Notes: generated by a model from the sequence alone, not told the origin. 64,000 nt of DNA from Onthophagus taurus (GCF_036711975.1 NC_091971.1:5897501-5961500); one strand, 5' to 3'. Positions 22,876-35,610 are shown, counted from the first letter of the stretch. A program made the numbers and translations.

Positions 22876-23762
22876 ATGAATTCCTTGGAAATTAACACTC
22901 CAGGTAACATTTAATGATAAAAAAATAACTTAAAGCACCTTAATTTTCCAATATTAATTATTTTTTAGGAGTTTCAACTCAAAAAATAAGATTGAGGAGA
23001 GGTTAGGTTTCCGTTTTAGTCCTTGATAATTCTTAACACTTTCTTTTTATTTTAGTGCCAACCAAACGCGAAATGATACAAAACAATCTTTTGCAAGTAA
23101 AACAGAATGCAATTAAAAAGCGGAAAGCTCAAATGGCTTATTATTCAAACAAAGTTCAAAATCAGAGCCCGTTAAGAAGAGGTGTGCAAACTAAAAACGT
23201 TCAAAACCGTTTGGGATTAAAAAAATCCGTTATTTTTACCAATACAAATAAGAACCAGCAAGTAAAACAACAACAACAACTCGTTTTAACAACAAATAAG
23301 ACGAACAACAACAATCGAAATAATTTTCGGAGGCAGTTTCGTCAAATCGGGAACCAAAGTTCTCAACAATCGATGAATAAATTTAATACAAGGAATAATT
23401 TTGCAAATCGTAATCAGAAATTTATAAGAACAACTTCAATTCAAGAGAGATGGAACCAAATTAGACAACAACCAAAATCCGTGAAAAACTTTAGAAACCC
23501 CCAGCAACAAGCGATTACAACAAATGGACAAAATAAAATTAAATTGCGACGACCATTAAACAATTACAAAATACAAGTCCCCGCGAATGTTCAACAACAA
23601 AACCAAACAAAACTAAGAACACTTAACCCACAACTCCAAGCGGAAATTAAAGCAATACAAAGTAGAGTTCCACAAGAAGAAGATATTGCTGCACCAATTG
23701 CGTCCAGTAAAATCGGTGTAACAGGAATTACATTGAATGATAGATTCAGCCAGTTGATGTGA
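22876..23762 (+). CDS. Basic Gln/Asn-rich protein with UAP56-binding-like C-terminus
   Basis: A 255-residue, strongly basic, low-complexity protein in three exons: 22876-22903, 22969-23001 and 23056-23762, with all phases agreeing. It opens MNSLEINTPGVSTQKIRLRR. It contains VQNRLGLKKSVIF, long Gln/Asn stretches, many Arg and Lys, and ends GITLNDRFSQLM. The LNDRF end resembles the SLNERF/LDxxLDxY short motifs by which mRNA-export adaptors such as CHTOP contact UAP56; RLG followed by basic sequence also fits. An RNA-binding or export role is an inference from these short motifs; no folded domain is visible. No gene symbol is justified. It is divergent from the HSP20-like pair. Confidence 0.8.
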
Positions 23763-24298
23763 ACCAAGTTATTCTTTTTATAAAATCTCATAGTTTTAAA
23801 GTACACTATTTCTTAAGTTAATTATAATTAATCTTTCATTTCTGCCTTAACATTTATTAATTGTAACATTTAGTTTCATTTATGTAATATAACATTTAGT
23901 TTCTTTCAAAACACTTTAGTGTTATTAATACGGTTACATAAATATTTAAGTTTGCATAGTTGTGTGTTCTAATTAAAAAATATGTTCTAAAATACACTGT
24001 TTATGGTTATCTTTAAGAATTATATGAAAGAAAGAATAGAGTGAATAAAACATCAAATTTGACGTTTGTGTACATGGTTAGAAATTGAGTGTTGAGGAAA
24101 CACTCAAGAAGAAAGGTCTCATTTTAAGGTAATCATTTAAAAATTATTAACATTTGTTTTATACATCCAGTCATTGTTTTTATTAATTTATTAGTATTGG
24201 TTAATTGGCTTTTGCTGCACCCTATATAATAGAGGTTATTCTTCAAACTCTTATTCTAACTGCAGAATTAATTCAGAGGACTTCAATTTGCCAATAAA
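23763..24298. other. Spacer between UBM-like gene and LINE fragment
   Basis: AT-rich 3' flank of the upstream gene and, toward 24240-24298, the untranslated 3' end of the LINE fragment on the - strand. Nothing else seen. Confidence 0.4.
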
Positions 24299-24342
24299 TT
24301 AAAAACGATCGATTCGTTTGTTGTAAACAAAACTAACGTTAA

Positions 24343-25211
24343 GCTAAGTTTCCACATGCATAGATTACTGACATCAGAAGGTGGTTCCACATAAATGTGA
24401 TAATTGTGTACTTCGTGCTGCCATCAATGTGGTAATGCAAATGTGCTCAAGAAAATTAGAAATAAGAATTACCTAGGTGCATCAAGTACTTTAATTAGAG
24501 AACTTTGTCATGCAAGGTTTCCAGGTTACACACAGAATATCATAAAAAATCATGAGAAATCGTGATATGTTGAAATTTGTTTAAAAATCACTCAATTTTA
24601 ATAATATGTATTACATATAGGCATAGGATTCAAATAAAATAATGATAAAGTTTCTTCCAGCTTCATCGTATTTCAATAGGTGCTAGCACCGAATTTAATA
24701 AGAAAATAAAATTCATCGTTTAAGCCAAACCTAGGCTTTTATTTACATCAAGTAAAACAGTTTAGAAACGTTTGTATATAAAAGTGATATAATTAAAAGG
24801 AAATAAAATATTAGTTTAAGTAATTTCTTAGCGCCACCTAGCGGCGAATAGAAGTAACTAATAGAGAAATTTACAGTAACCTACAATTCGAGTTTGATTT
24901 TATTAACACTAATTACTATATTATTTTTGTAATAAAATCGTGAGTAGATGTCAATTCGTAAGATTAAAGGTAATATCATGAGATCTCACGATAAATCGTG
25001 AGACCTGGAAACCTTGTTGTCATGAAATGGTCATGAATATACATAATTATACAATACACATTATTATGTCATAATTATACACATTGTCAGCTGATGCTCC
25101 ACTTCTGCACGAATTTAAAACCTTGTGATATTCACTTGTATACGCATTGCGTATTTTTATTTGACATACAACTAAACTGGCGCCAGTAACCCATGCATGT
25201 GGAAACTTACC
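24343..25211. mobile_element. TTAA-target MITE inserted in the LINE
   Basis: An 869-base element bounded by TTAA on both sides (24339-24342 and 25212-25215). The termini are inverted repeats of about 35 bases: left GCTAAGTTTCCACATGCAT, right (reversed) GGTAAGTTTCCACATGCAT, each followed by a related TTACTG. Removing it with one TTAA restores the LINE reading frame, which confirms the insertion. TTAA targets occur in piggyBac and Kolobok families; the ends do not settle which. It has no coding capacity. Confidence 0.9.
24513..25016. mobile_element. hAT-type MITE nested in the TTAA MITE
   Basis: A 504-base element with inverted ends CAAGGTTTCCAGGT and ACCTGGAAACCTTG, flanked by an exact 8-base target duplication TTGTCATG (24505-24512 and 25017-25024). 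The 8-base duplication and CAAGGTTTCC end are hAT hallmarks. The interior is non-coding and holds further short palindromes such as ATCTCACGAT...ATCGTGAGA. Confidence 0.9.
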
Positions 25212-26093
25212 TTAAGGTCTTGTTCTTTTATGTCGGTAGGTATCAAAAGAGCTTTACTGAAAATTGTGTGTCTTAGGCGACCTCTGGCAATGCAATTACA
25301 CAGTATATGTTCAGCCGTTTCTGAGTCGTCGTTGCAAAATCGACAAGTTTGATCCTCAGCTTGTCTAATGTGGAAGAGGTGGTATTTTAGGGGCGCATGG
25401 TCGGTCAGGAAACTTGAGAGGGTTCTTAGATTCCCTTTGCTGAGGCATAAATCCTCTTTGGTTTTGTTTTGTACGGAGTTATCATACTCTTCGCTTGTCA
25501 GTGACCTTAGAGGCCTCCCAATTGTTGGTTACGTGTTTTAGGTGGCTTTTTTGTAGTCAACAACCGGGTTGGGGTCCAATGAAGAGCGTTTTCGCTGCCT
25601 CTTTGGCTAGCTTGTCCGCCCTCTCATTGCTCTCAATGTCTCCGTGACCTGAAACCCACCATAGAGTAACATCATTGCCCCTAGCAAGTTCTCTCAGGTT
25701 GCTGGTACAATCTCTGAGCAGTGTGGAGTCACACGTGTAGGCCTGAATTGCTTTTAGCGTGGCCCGACTGTCTGTGAAAATGTTTATGGATGCACCTTTT
25801 TGTAGATTGAAAGCGGTGTAGAAATTTATAGCAAGAACTTTCTTCGAAAGTTCTTGAAAAATGGTTGTGTCCGAGCTGAGGGGCAATTTAATTCGGCTGT
25901 TTGGTTCTCTGACGTCCATGCTTACTCCGGATTTAACTGTCTTTGAGGTATCCGTGTACCAAGCAAGGACTACTCGTTTTAGTTGAGGCTCACCCTTAGT
26001 CCTATCATCCCTGCTTCTAAATATGACCTTATACTTATTTTTATTCAACATTCTTTTCCGGGATGATTGACATTCATAAACAAAGCTAACCAT

Positions 26094-27714
26094 TATTAAA
26101 AAATATTATATGTAGACTGTTCCATTAAAAAAGAATAACATCGCCAAATTTTATTTAAGGAGAAAAATAAAGACGCGACGTCCGGTCTATATAGAACACA
26201 TATCTACCAGTTCTATCTTTTTCGATTGGAGGGAACCCTCTTTTTCGGGAAATTTATTTCAGTTTTTCTTTCATTTATAATTCGCTGAACTCGATCCTTC
26301 TCATATAGAACAAATAAGGCTACCAACTGCTCAAAATTGAATTTTTTTTGTCAACTAGTTTTAGAGAAAAAGAGTGGATAAAATTCCAATTTTAAAATTC
26401 ACACATGTTACGTAGAAGTGTTCAGAAAATGGTAAACAATTTTGTAAAAGATTATAGCTACAATAATACTAAATCATAGTAAATACTGATAACCTAAGAC
26501 AATAAACAAGCAAATATAGAACGTCTATATGGACTTCAATGCACATCTTATCTTAATCCTTTTTAATTCTAAAAAGTAATACTTTTCATTCAAAAAATTA
26601 TTGTTAGGCACATATTTTTCGAGTTTGCGCTTTAAACTGAGTCGAACCCCACAATCATTATCTGTTGATAACTTGGTCGGTGGCGTCGCGACGCCGAATA
26701 ACAACGTCCACGACGACGACCCTCACTTCAGAACTAAAAACCTGCGCGCCATGAATAAACACTTCTCCATTCCAACAACGTTTTCCAGTCGAGTCGTGAG
26801 GGTCACACTTGAGCGGTGTGTTTAAACCTATAAGAGAAATAAAATTAATAAGTAAAATTAAGTTTTATCGAAATTGATGAGTTGTTTAAATAAAAAGTGC
26901 AAAATAATTTGTGCGAATGAAGTGAAGTTGTTTGTGATATCTGTTGCTTTTGGGGTAATAAAGAAGTAGAAAAAGAGGGGTGGAAATCAATAACTATCAG
27001 AGTAACTTGTTTTTTTAAGACTTGTAAGTATTTATTTATTTTTATTAAACTTATCTTAATGAATACAAAGTAATAAATTAGTTAGTATTAAAATTATTTG
27101 TAATATTTTTTTTAAATCAAGTTCATACTTATCGTGACGTCATTTTAATTTCTTTTTAATCGCAAAAACTCCTTGGAATTTCCTTGATATTTGACTCATC
27201 TGATGTGTTATATGAAGTAAACAATCTAATAGTAATAATTATTATCAGGTTTTATTTCATTCATTACAAGGTTTATAAATAAAACAAAAAATTGGGGAAA
27301 AACCGTGTTGTAAATATCTGATTGCATCAGGTGAAAGACCTTAAAAATACAACCTTTATTTTAAATAATCTTAAATCTATACAACGCATGACAGTGTTAA
27401 AGTTTAAAGTTGTTATTATGTAGGATTGTAAAAAATATAATTATAGGCTAAAGTTTATGTAGATTACAAACTGAGTTTTTTAAAAACATTTTAACCTACT
27501 TTTTCTTTGAGGAGGCTAAAAATGATAACTAATTATTGTTGGTACTTTTTTTCTTGTGTACACGTGTATAGAGGTGATTTAAAAAGTTGTAGAGGATTCG
27601 TCTTGACCTACATTTCTTCCGACTCATTCATCGTTACTCTCCTTAAAATTTATTTGTTTTTATTCATAACTTAAAATAATACTTCTTAAAATTAATTTTC
27701 AGGATTAAAAAGAA
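26094..27714. promoter_or_regulatory. Upstream region of FLVCR-like gene 1
   Basis: AT-rich, with a conspicuous GC-rich patch at 26660-26830 holding a perfect 14-base palindrome GGCGTCGCGACGCC (26682-26695) and an inverted pair GACCCTCAC/GTGAGGGTC. A donor-like ACTTGTAAGT near 27024 and an acceptor TTTTCAG at about 27702 suggest a non-coding first exon. No protein gene is supported. Confidence 0.4.
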
Positions 27715-30136
27715 ATGGATATCATTAAACCGACAACTGAAGACAATTGTAAAACTTACAAAATCCGTTGGCTAATTTTAATCCTTTTCGTTTTATACTC
27801 AGCATCTAATTCGTTACAATGGATTCAATACTCGATCATTGCAAATGTTATTGTTAAATTTTTCGATGTATCATCAGTTGCGGTTGATTGGACATCAATG
27901 ATTTTTATGATACTTTATATTCCATTCGTTTTTCCTGCCAGTATGATTTTAGATAAATTTGTACGTAAAATAAAAAACGTTTGATTTTTATTTATTTTAT
28001 AGTTATTTCTTTTAGGGGTTAAGAAAAACTGTGTTATTGGGTACAATTGGAACGACGATAGGAACGTGGATTAAAGTCGCTTCGATTCGACCAGATTTGT
28101 TTTGGGTGAGCTTTTTGGGGCAAAGCGTTGTGGCTCTTTCGCAAGTTTGTATTTTATCGGTTCCGGCACGATTAGCAGCTGCTTGGTTTGGACCTACTCA
28201 AGTTTCTTCAGCTTGTAGTATAGGAGTTTTTGGAAATCAAGTAAGTAACAATTAATTATAAATAAATAATTTTTTTTTCATAGTAGCTGTCAAATTGACG
28301 TTTGAAGTTTCGTTTTGACGTTTCTAAAAATAAAACCTGTACAGGTTTTTATTATAAAAAAAAAAAATTTTGGGGTTTATTGAAAAATAAGAAATTTTTA
28401 AAACAATTATTGTTCCAATTAAACAACTTTCTTTTCCTTTTTTTGATATAAGTCAAAATTTTTAACTTATTATTTAAAATTTCATATTTGGGGTGAAAAT
28501 ACATTGACATTTCTTATTTCTAGGTTAGACCTCATAACTTATTTTTTCGTTATCCTCGTCGCAAATTATGTGTATATTTCAATTAAAACACAACTTACTT
28601 TTAATTTTTTATCCACTTTTATTAATCACGATCCATACAACACTTTCTTTTCTTCTATTTATTTTTATATTATTAACTCACTTTCTTATTGACAGTTACA
28701 GAATCCTACATTTTCGACATTATACATTATTGCCAATCATATAATTTTAAAATCAAATATTTTTATAATAATTATCTATAATCTATTACAACTTTATAAA
28801 TGTATTAAGGGGTTGAAACCAGAAGTGTAAAGTGAAACAATCATAATTAAGTTATACAAACCTCAACAAGATATTGTATTCATTTAAATCCCGCTCTTTA
28901 TTTTTTTAAGTGATAAATTACTTGTGATATATCCCCTAGTTTATTCTAGATGAATTAATGAGTAAAACGTTTTTGTAATATATCTTTTTACGGATGTTCT
29001 ATTTACTAATAGCTTTAATAAAGTCTTTTTTTTATTTATATTTTTAGTTGGGAATAGCCTTAGGATTTTTAATACCACCTTGGGTTGTTTCTGATGGAAC
29101 AACTGATGAAGTTACATCAGGATTGTACAAACTATTCATAGGAACAGCAATTTTTTCTTCAGCAATCACAATATGCACCTTTTTACGTAAGCAAAAATCG
29201 ATTTCATAATTTAAATTTTAACGTAATTATATTTTAATACTTCTTTAACATGCAACTATTTAAAAAAAAACAGTTTTCAAGGATACACCCCCTACACCAC
29301 CTTCGATGGCCGAAGTGTTAAAGAAAACCGAAAGCGATACCAGCTTTAAAGCTTCGTTGATCGCGTTAGGTTCGAACCGAAACTTTATCCTTTTAATTTT
29401 GGGTTATGGAATTAATGTGGGGATTTTTTATGCGATTTCAACACTTTTAAATCAAATTATTTTAAATTATTATCCGGTAAGAAATATATGATGTGGAAAT
29501 TTGTTTTTAATTATTTTTTTTTTGATAATAAAGGGAAATGCAGTTGATGCTGGTCAAATTGGAGTTCTTATCGTTTTAGCCGGAATGGTTGGATCTGTTG
29601 TTTGTGGAGTTGTGTTGGATAAAACCAGGAAATACAAGTAACAACAAAATTTATGATTTTATTGATTTTTAAATAAATTATTTTTTAGGGAAACAACTTT
29701 AGCTGTTTATATCTTATCTTTAATAGCGATGGTTCTTTTTACGTTTACTTTAAACTCGGGGATAATCATAGTTTATGTAACATCAGCGTTTTTAGGGTAA
29801 AATTTCTTTTTAAATGTTTTTTCTTTTCTAAATTTTTTTTTTAGATTTTTTATGACGGGACTTTTACCGGTTGGATTCGAATTAGCGTCTGAATTAACAT
29901 ATCCAGAACCGGAAGGAACATCAGCAGGATTATTAAACGCTGTGGTTCAAGTTTTCGGGATCGTTTTAACATCGGGTTATTCAATCATTTTTAATAAACT
30001 AAACGATCTTTGGGCGAATGGAATTATGTGCAGCTTTTTAGTAGTTGGTTGTGTTTTAATAGCTCTTATTTCATCCGATTTACGAAGACAGGCAGCTCAT
30101 AACAAAAAATTTATTGATATACAAACACCACCTTAA
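27715..30136 (+). CDS. FLVCR-type MFS transporter 1
   Basis: A 438-residue, 12-helix major facilitator protein in seven exons: 27715-27960, 28016-28240, 29048-29186, 29274-29476, 29534-29637, 29689-29796 and 29845-30136. Landmarks of the FLVCR1/2 family: NSLQWIQYSIIANV, DWTSMIFMILYIPFVFPAS, GLRKTVLLGTIGTTIG, CSIGVFGNQ, FGIxLTS and TYPEPEGTSAGLLNA. Vertebrate FLVCRs import choline and ethanolamine across plasma or mitochondrial membranes and were first described as haem exporters; this protein lacks their longer N-terminus. The ATG lies just after a likely 5'-UTR splice acceptor. A tandem paralogue follows with identical intron positions; here intron 2 is expanded to about 800 bases. Which substrate applies is not visible. 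Confidence 0.92.
28332..28349. repeat. 18-bp perfect palindrome in FLVCR intron 2
   Basis: AAAACCTGTACAGGTTTT, a perfect dyad, lies in the expanded intron 2 (28241-29047). The corresponding intron of the paralogue is only 53 bases, so this intron has gained material; no terminal repeats were found to identify it. Confidence 0.6.
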
Positions 30137-31930
30137 AGAGAAATAAGAATATATTTTATATACAAACGACAATAACACGAATTTTTAATGTGATTTAAGT
30201 TTAGATGCAGATTAGAAACACCACTCAAAAAGCATTTATTAATAATAGAAGTTTAATTTATAGATATGTGATAAAAATTAATACAAAGAATTTTTTTTGG
30301 AATTTTTTACCTCGAATCATGAATTATTCAGTTTAAAGAGGTTTGAGGTAATAGTGGTCATAACGCATTACTCACAAAACATATTTTTGGGAAAAATTGT
30401 TGAATGATCTGTGATGTGGAAAAGTTGTAATCGAAGCTATTTTCCGAGAAATATGTTGCACTCGTTGATCTGCACATCAAATAGATGCTTTATTTTAGAA
30501 ATAATGAATCAAAGTAAAATAAAATAATGTATGACACTTTAAAAATGTAGAAAAACCAATAATTTTAAATTATTTATTAAATTTTCGATTTTTTTGTAAA
30601 TGTATTTTAAGTTCCTGCCTTTTTAGACAATAAAAAATCAACTTAAATTAATTATCTATGATTCTTTACAGAAGCTATACCATAAAGATAAAATATTAAT
30701 AAAAATGTTTTAAATAAATCTAACAATGCAAAAGATAATCTCTTTTTTAACCATATATCACAATTATTAATAGTATTATTTTATACTTGTTGATAAGCGA
30801 ATTTGGGTTAAAAAAACCATGCGCATCTTGAAACGAACACTTGTCCAGTTACATATATTTCAGGAGTCTCATTTCATTGCTCAATGTGTTTGTGTCGTTA
30901 GATTTCATTTAAAAAGTAAACGGTTTTTAGTGAAAATAAATTGAGGTGGAAAAATTATATTAATTAAATAAATATTTGTAAGTACAATATCTAATTAGTA
31001 AATTTATGAAAAGTTAATAACTTGAAATATTAATGATTATAAAATTAGTAATGTAATTATCAAAATTACGATTTCTTTAGTCATAGATTTATCAAATTCT
31101 TGTTAAATTCACCGTTGTAAAAAAAATTATTCAAACCTGCTTTGTTAAGGTTTAATTTAACGTCACAAACATTGCTTCATATACCATTGTAAGTAATAAC
31201 TACAAAGTGCATTTTAAAAATGTTTAGAATATATAATAGTATGTGTTATTGTGTACATTAGATGGGTTTTTTCTATGCTACTAATGTGCTTGAAATAATT
31301 GAAGCATAGACTTATTTTTTTAAATTATAACTTTAATAACTTACAAAAACGGTTTCAAATCGATCCTTAAATTTGTCCTAATATGCAATAATTACTTAAT
31401 AATCCAAAAATTAAGCGGGCTTTTGTGATTAAACAAGATAATGTTGTTATCTTATAAAACTTAGACAATTTTATCTTCTTAAATCTTCCTTTAATCAACA
31501 TCCGCCGATATAATCACCAATTTATTTGTATAAATTTTTTTAATTTTTTATTTATAATCAATTTGTTAAAAATTTCTGTTGACGTCATCGAAGATGATTA
31601 AATCGCACCACTAGTAATTCGAGTACATTATAAATATATTCAAAATGTGTATGTGGCATTTAGTCTTTAATATTTGATTGATTGGGTTTGGGTTAATGTG
31701 GAAGCCAATTCGAAGGCTTAATAGGATTGGGTTTCAATTCAAAGTAAATTTGTTGGCTTTAATTTGAAAATGTATCCGTTAATTAGCCCTCTATTTAAGA
31801 TTCGAATTCCAAATTAAGGATATTAATTATACATTTCCTCTCCAATTTATCTAAATCCCTAATTTTCATCACATAATATAATTCTTTTAATGCATTTATT
31901 TTTAAGATTAATTAAATTAATCGAATCGAA
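30137..31930. other. Spacer between the two FLVCR-like genes
   Basis: 1.8 kb, AT-rich. Near 30960-30980 a donor-like ATTTGTAAGT could end a non-coding first exon of gene 2, and TTTTTAAG just before 31911 could be its acceptor. No other gene seen. Confidence 0.4.
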
Positions 31931-33573
31931 ATGGTTACGAAGCCATCATCCGATGATGATTGTAAAACCTATAAAATTCGTTGGTTAATCTTAGGTCTTT
32001 TCGCAATTTACTCCGCATCGAATTCATTACAATGGATTCAATACTCGATTATTGCGAACATTATCGTCGAATTTTACGGGGTGTCTTCGGCCGCTGTCGA
32101 TTGGACTTCGATGATTTTTATGATCCTTTATATCCCGTTCGTGTTTCCAGCAAGTATGATGCTGGATAAATTCGTAAGTATATCAAAAAAATAATTTATA
32201 AATTATTAATAAATTATTTTCATAGGGTTTAAGAAAAATCGTGATAATAGGTACAATTGGAACAACGATTGGAGCTTGGGTTAAAGTTGGATCGGTGAGA
32301 GAAGATTTATTTTGGGTCACGTTTTTGGGGCAGAGCATCGTTGCCCTTTCACAAGTTTGTGTTTTATCGGTTCCGGCACGGTTAGCGGCCGTTTGGTTTG
32401 GACCAACTCAAGTCTCCTCAGCTTGTAGTATAGGAGTTTTTGGAAATCAAGTAAACACAAAATATTATAACCAAAATATTATTTTTATTAATTTTTTATG
32501 TAGTTAGGCGTAGCCATAGGGTTTTTAATACCACCTTGGGTTGTTCCCGATGAATCAATCGATGAAATCACAACAGGATTGTACACTCTTTTTATAGGAA
32601 CAGCAATTTTTTCGTCTCTAATCACTATTTGTGTCATTTTCTGTGAGTACAAAGAACATTTCAAACTTTATTATTTTTCTTTTTTTATTTAGTTTTTAAA
32701 GATACTCCTCCAACACCGCCTTCAATGGCCGAAGCATTAAAGGAAACCGAAAGCAAGACTAACTTTAAAGAGTTTAAAACTTCTTTAATTGCTTTAGCTT
32801 TAAATCGAAATTTTGTTTTATTACTTTTAAGTTATGGTATTAACGTAGGGATTTTTTATGCCATTTCAACACTTTTAAATCAAATCATTTTGAGGTATTA
32901 TCCGGTAAGATTTAATTATATTTTTTTTAATAAAAACATTTAAAGTATTAAATTTTTAAGGATAACGGAACCGATGCTGGTCAAATTGGTGTTCTTATAG
33001 TTTTTGCTGGGATGTTAGGATCCGTTCTTTGTGGAGTTGTTTTAGATAAAACCAGAAAATACAAGTAACAACAAAATTTATTATTTTCTTATTTATTCTT
33101 AAACATTTTATTTTTTTAGGGAAACAACTTTAGCTGTTTATATCTTATCTTTAATAGCGATGATTATTTTTACGTTTACTTTAGAAATTGGAATAATAAT
33201 TGTTTATATAACGTCAGCACTTTTAGGGTAAAACATTTTTTTTCAATCTTAACTTTATTTCCTTAACATTTTATTTTATAGATTTTTTATGACTGGTCTT
33301 TTGCCTGTTGGTTTCGAATTAGCATCAGAATTAACTTATCCAGAACCTGAAGGAACATCGGCAGGATTACTAAACGCTGCTGCTCAAGTCTTTGGGATCA
33401 TTTTAACATCCAGCTATTCCGAGATTTTTTATAGTTTAGATGATGTGTGGGCAAATGGAATTATGTCCATGATCTTGGTCATTGGATGTGTTTTTGTTGC
33501 ATTTATTTCATCTGATTTACGAAGACAAGCAGCTCATAATAAACAAACTACCGATGTACAAATTCCTCCTTAA
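31931..33573 (+). CDS. FLVCR-type MFS transporter 2
   Basis: A 440-residue tandem paralogue of the preceding transporter, with seven exons at matching positions and phases: 31931-32173, 32226-32450, 32504-32642, 32693-32904, 32961-33064, 33120-33227 and 33282-33573. It has the same family motifs (NSLQWIQYSIIAN, DWTSMIFMILYIPFVFPAS, TYPEPEGTSAGLLNA) and 12 predicted membrane segments. Exon 4 carries a three-residue insertion (EFK) relative to gene 1. The central loop (PPTPPSMAEALKETESK) is the most variable part. The very high similarity in membrane segments and identical introns point to a tandem duplication with both copies kept under selection. A choline/ethanolamine or haem-related role is by family only. 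Confidence 0.92.
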
Positions 33574-33869
33574 TCAAAAATCTTTAATTATTACACCTAT
33601 TAATTTATTCATTTTATATTAAATAAGTATTAAGACTATATTAACTTTTCTTCGTTAATATTGAACAAGAGTATTAATAAAATTGATCTGATATATTTTG
33701 TGACAACTTTTTTAAAAAAATAATATATTTTTACTAGTGGTGGAACGGATAGTGATTGCGATATTTGAATAAGAATTAAATTAATAAGAATGCTGATAAG
33801 ATATGTCAACTTATTTGGATCCAAGATACAAAATGAACTTTTTTAATGCTGATTTAACTCACGAAGTAA

Positions 33870-35610
33870 CTCTAAAAAGAGGATACTTTAATTAATAATT
33901 GGCGATATTTCCACGAGAATCCTTTAGAAATTAATTTTATAGCGAATTTTGAAAGTTATGGATGAAAATTGCAACATTGAAAGTTTTATCATAACTTCAA
34001 ATATTGTTTTCTCAAAAAGTAAAAGTTATTTTTCAAAACGTGTTGGTTCATTGCAAAGAGGACACTCTTATTAACACTTTGAGAAATGTTCATACTCATA
34101 TTCCAAGAAATGGATTTTATACGAATTTTTAAAATTTAACCGGCGGAAATTGCAAAATTCGAAAAAAATTGTCGATTATTTCAAAAATTTATTTCTCAAA
34201 AAGTAAAAGCGATTTTTCAAAACGGCTTGTTGCATTAAAAAGAGGATACTTTAATTAATAATTGGTGATATTTCCACAAGGATTCTTCAAGAAATGAATT
34301 TTATAGCGAATTTTGAAAGTTATCGATGAAAATTGCAACATCGAAAATTTTATCAAAACTTCAAATATTGTTTTCTCAAAAACTAAAAGCTATTTTTTAA
34401 AACGGATTGGTTCATTCGAAAGAAGACACTTTTATTAACACTTTGGGAAATTTTCATACTCATATTCTAAGAACTAGATTTTATACGAATTTTTAAAACT
34501 TAATCGGCGGAAATTGAAAAATTCGAAAAAATTGTCGATTATTTCAAAAATTTATTTCTCAAGAACTAAAAGTGATTTTTCAAAACGGATTTTTGCATTA
34601 AAAAGAGGATACTTTAATTAATAACTGGTGATATTTCCACAAAGATCCTTCAAGAAATTAATTTTATAGCGAATTTTGAAAGTTATCGATGAAAATTGCA
34701 ACATCGAAAATTTTATCAAAACTTCAAATATTGTTTTCTCAAAAACTAAAAGCTATTTTTCAAAACGGATTGGTTCATTGGAAAGAAGACACTTTTATTA
34801 ACACTTTGGGAAATTTTCATACTCATATTCCAAGAAATGGATTTTACACGAAATTTTAAAAGTTAATCGGCGAAAATTGCAAAATTCGAAAAAATTGTCG
34901 ATTATTTCAAAAATTTATTTCTCAAGAACTAAAAGTGATTTTTCAAAACGGATTTTTGCATTAAAAAGAGGATACTTTAATTAATAATTGGTGACATTTC
35001 CACAAGAATCCTTCAAGAAATGAATTTTATAGCGAATTTTGAAAGTTATCGATGAAAATTGCAACATCGAAAATTTTATCAAAAGTTCAAATATTGTTTT
35101 CTCAAAAACTAAAAGCTATTTTTTAAAACGGATTGGTTCATTCGAAAGAAGACACTTTTATTAACACTTTGGGAAATTTTCATACTCATATTCCAAGAAA
35201 TGGATTTTACACGAAATTTTAAAAGTTAATCGGCGAAAATTGCAAAATTCGAAAAAATTGTCGATTATTTCAAAAATTTATTTCTCAAGAACTAAAAGTG
35301 ATTTTTCAAAACGGATTTTTGCATTAAAAAGAGGATACTTTAATTAATAATTGGTGATATTTCCATAACGATCCTTCAAGAAATGAATTTTATAGCGAAT
35401 TTTGAAAGTTATCGATGAAAATTGCAACATCGAAAATTTTATCAAAACTTCAAATATTGTTTTCTCAAAAACTAAAAGCTATTTTTTAAAACGGATTGGT
35501 TCATTCGAAAGAAGACACTTTTATTAACACTTTGGGAAATTTTCATACTCATATTCCAAGAACTGGATTTTATACGAATTTTTAAAACTTAATCGGCGAA
35601 AATTGCAAAA
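33870..35610. repeat. 363-bp dimeric satellite array after FLVCR-like gene 2
   Basis: About 4.8 tandem copies. GAGGATACTTTAATTAATAA recurs near 33879, 34242, 34604, 34968 and 35331 (period 362-364). Each unit is built of two diverged halves of about 181 bases: one with TTTTCTCAAAAACTAAAAGC, the other with TTTCTCAAGAACTAAAAG. The array lies about 300 bases after the stop codon of gene 2. Confidence 0.94.

Larger units (their letters stand above)
24299..26093 (-). mobile_element. 3' fragment of a LINE (RNase H and zinc-finger end), interrupted
   Basis: A decayed non-LTR element of the kind found in R1/Jockey-like insect LINEs. The frame at 26093-25557 encodes an RNase H domain: LAWYTDTSK, FTDSRATLKAI and WVSGHGDIESNERADKLA. 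A stop at about 25557 and a later frame change break it. Downstream coding resumes as LTDHAPLKYHLF and TCRFC...HILCNC (25370-25216). The frame then continues across a transposon as DLNVSFVYNKRIDRF, ending at a stop at 24299-24301. Reverse transcriptase and endonuclease are absent, so the copy is 5'-truncated. A TTAA-flanked MITE splits it at 24343-25211. Confidence 0.85.

Noticed and set aside
24343-25211. Calling the TTAA MITE piggyBac outright
   Set aside because: TTAA targets also occur in Kolobok elements, and the ends lack the usual piggyBac CCC start.
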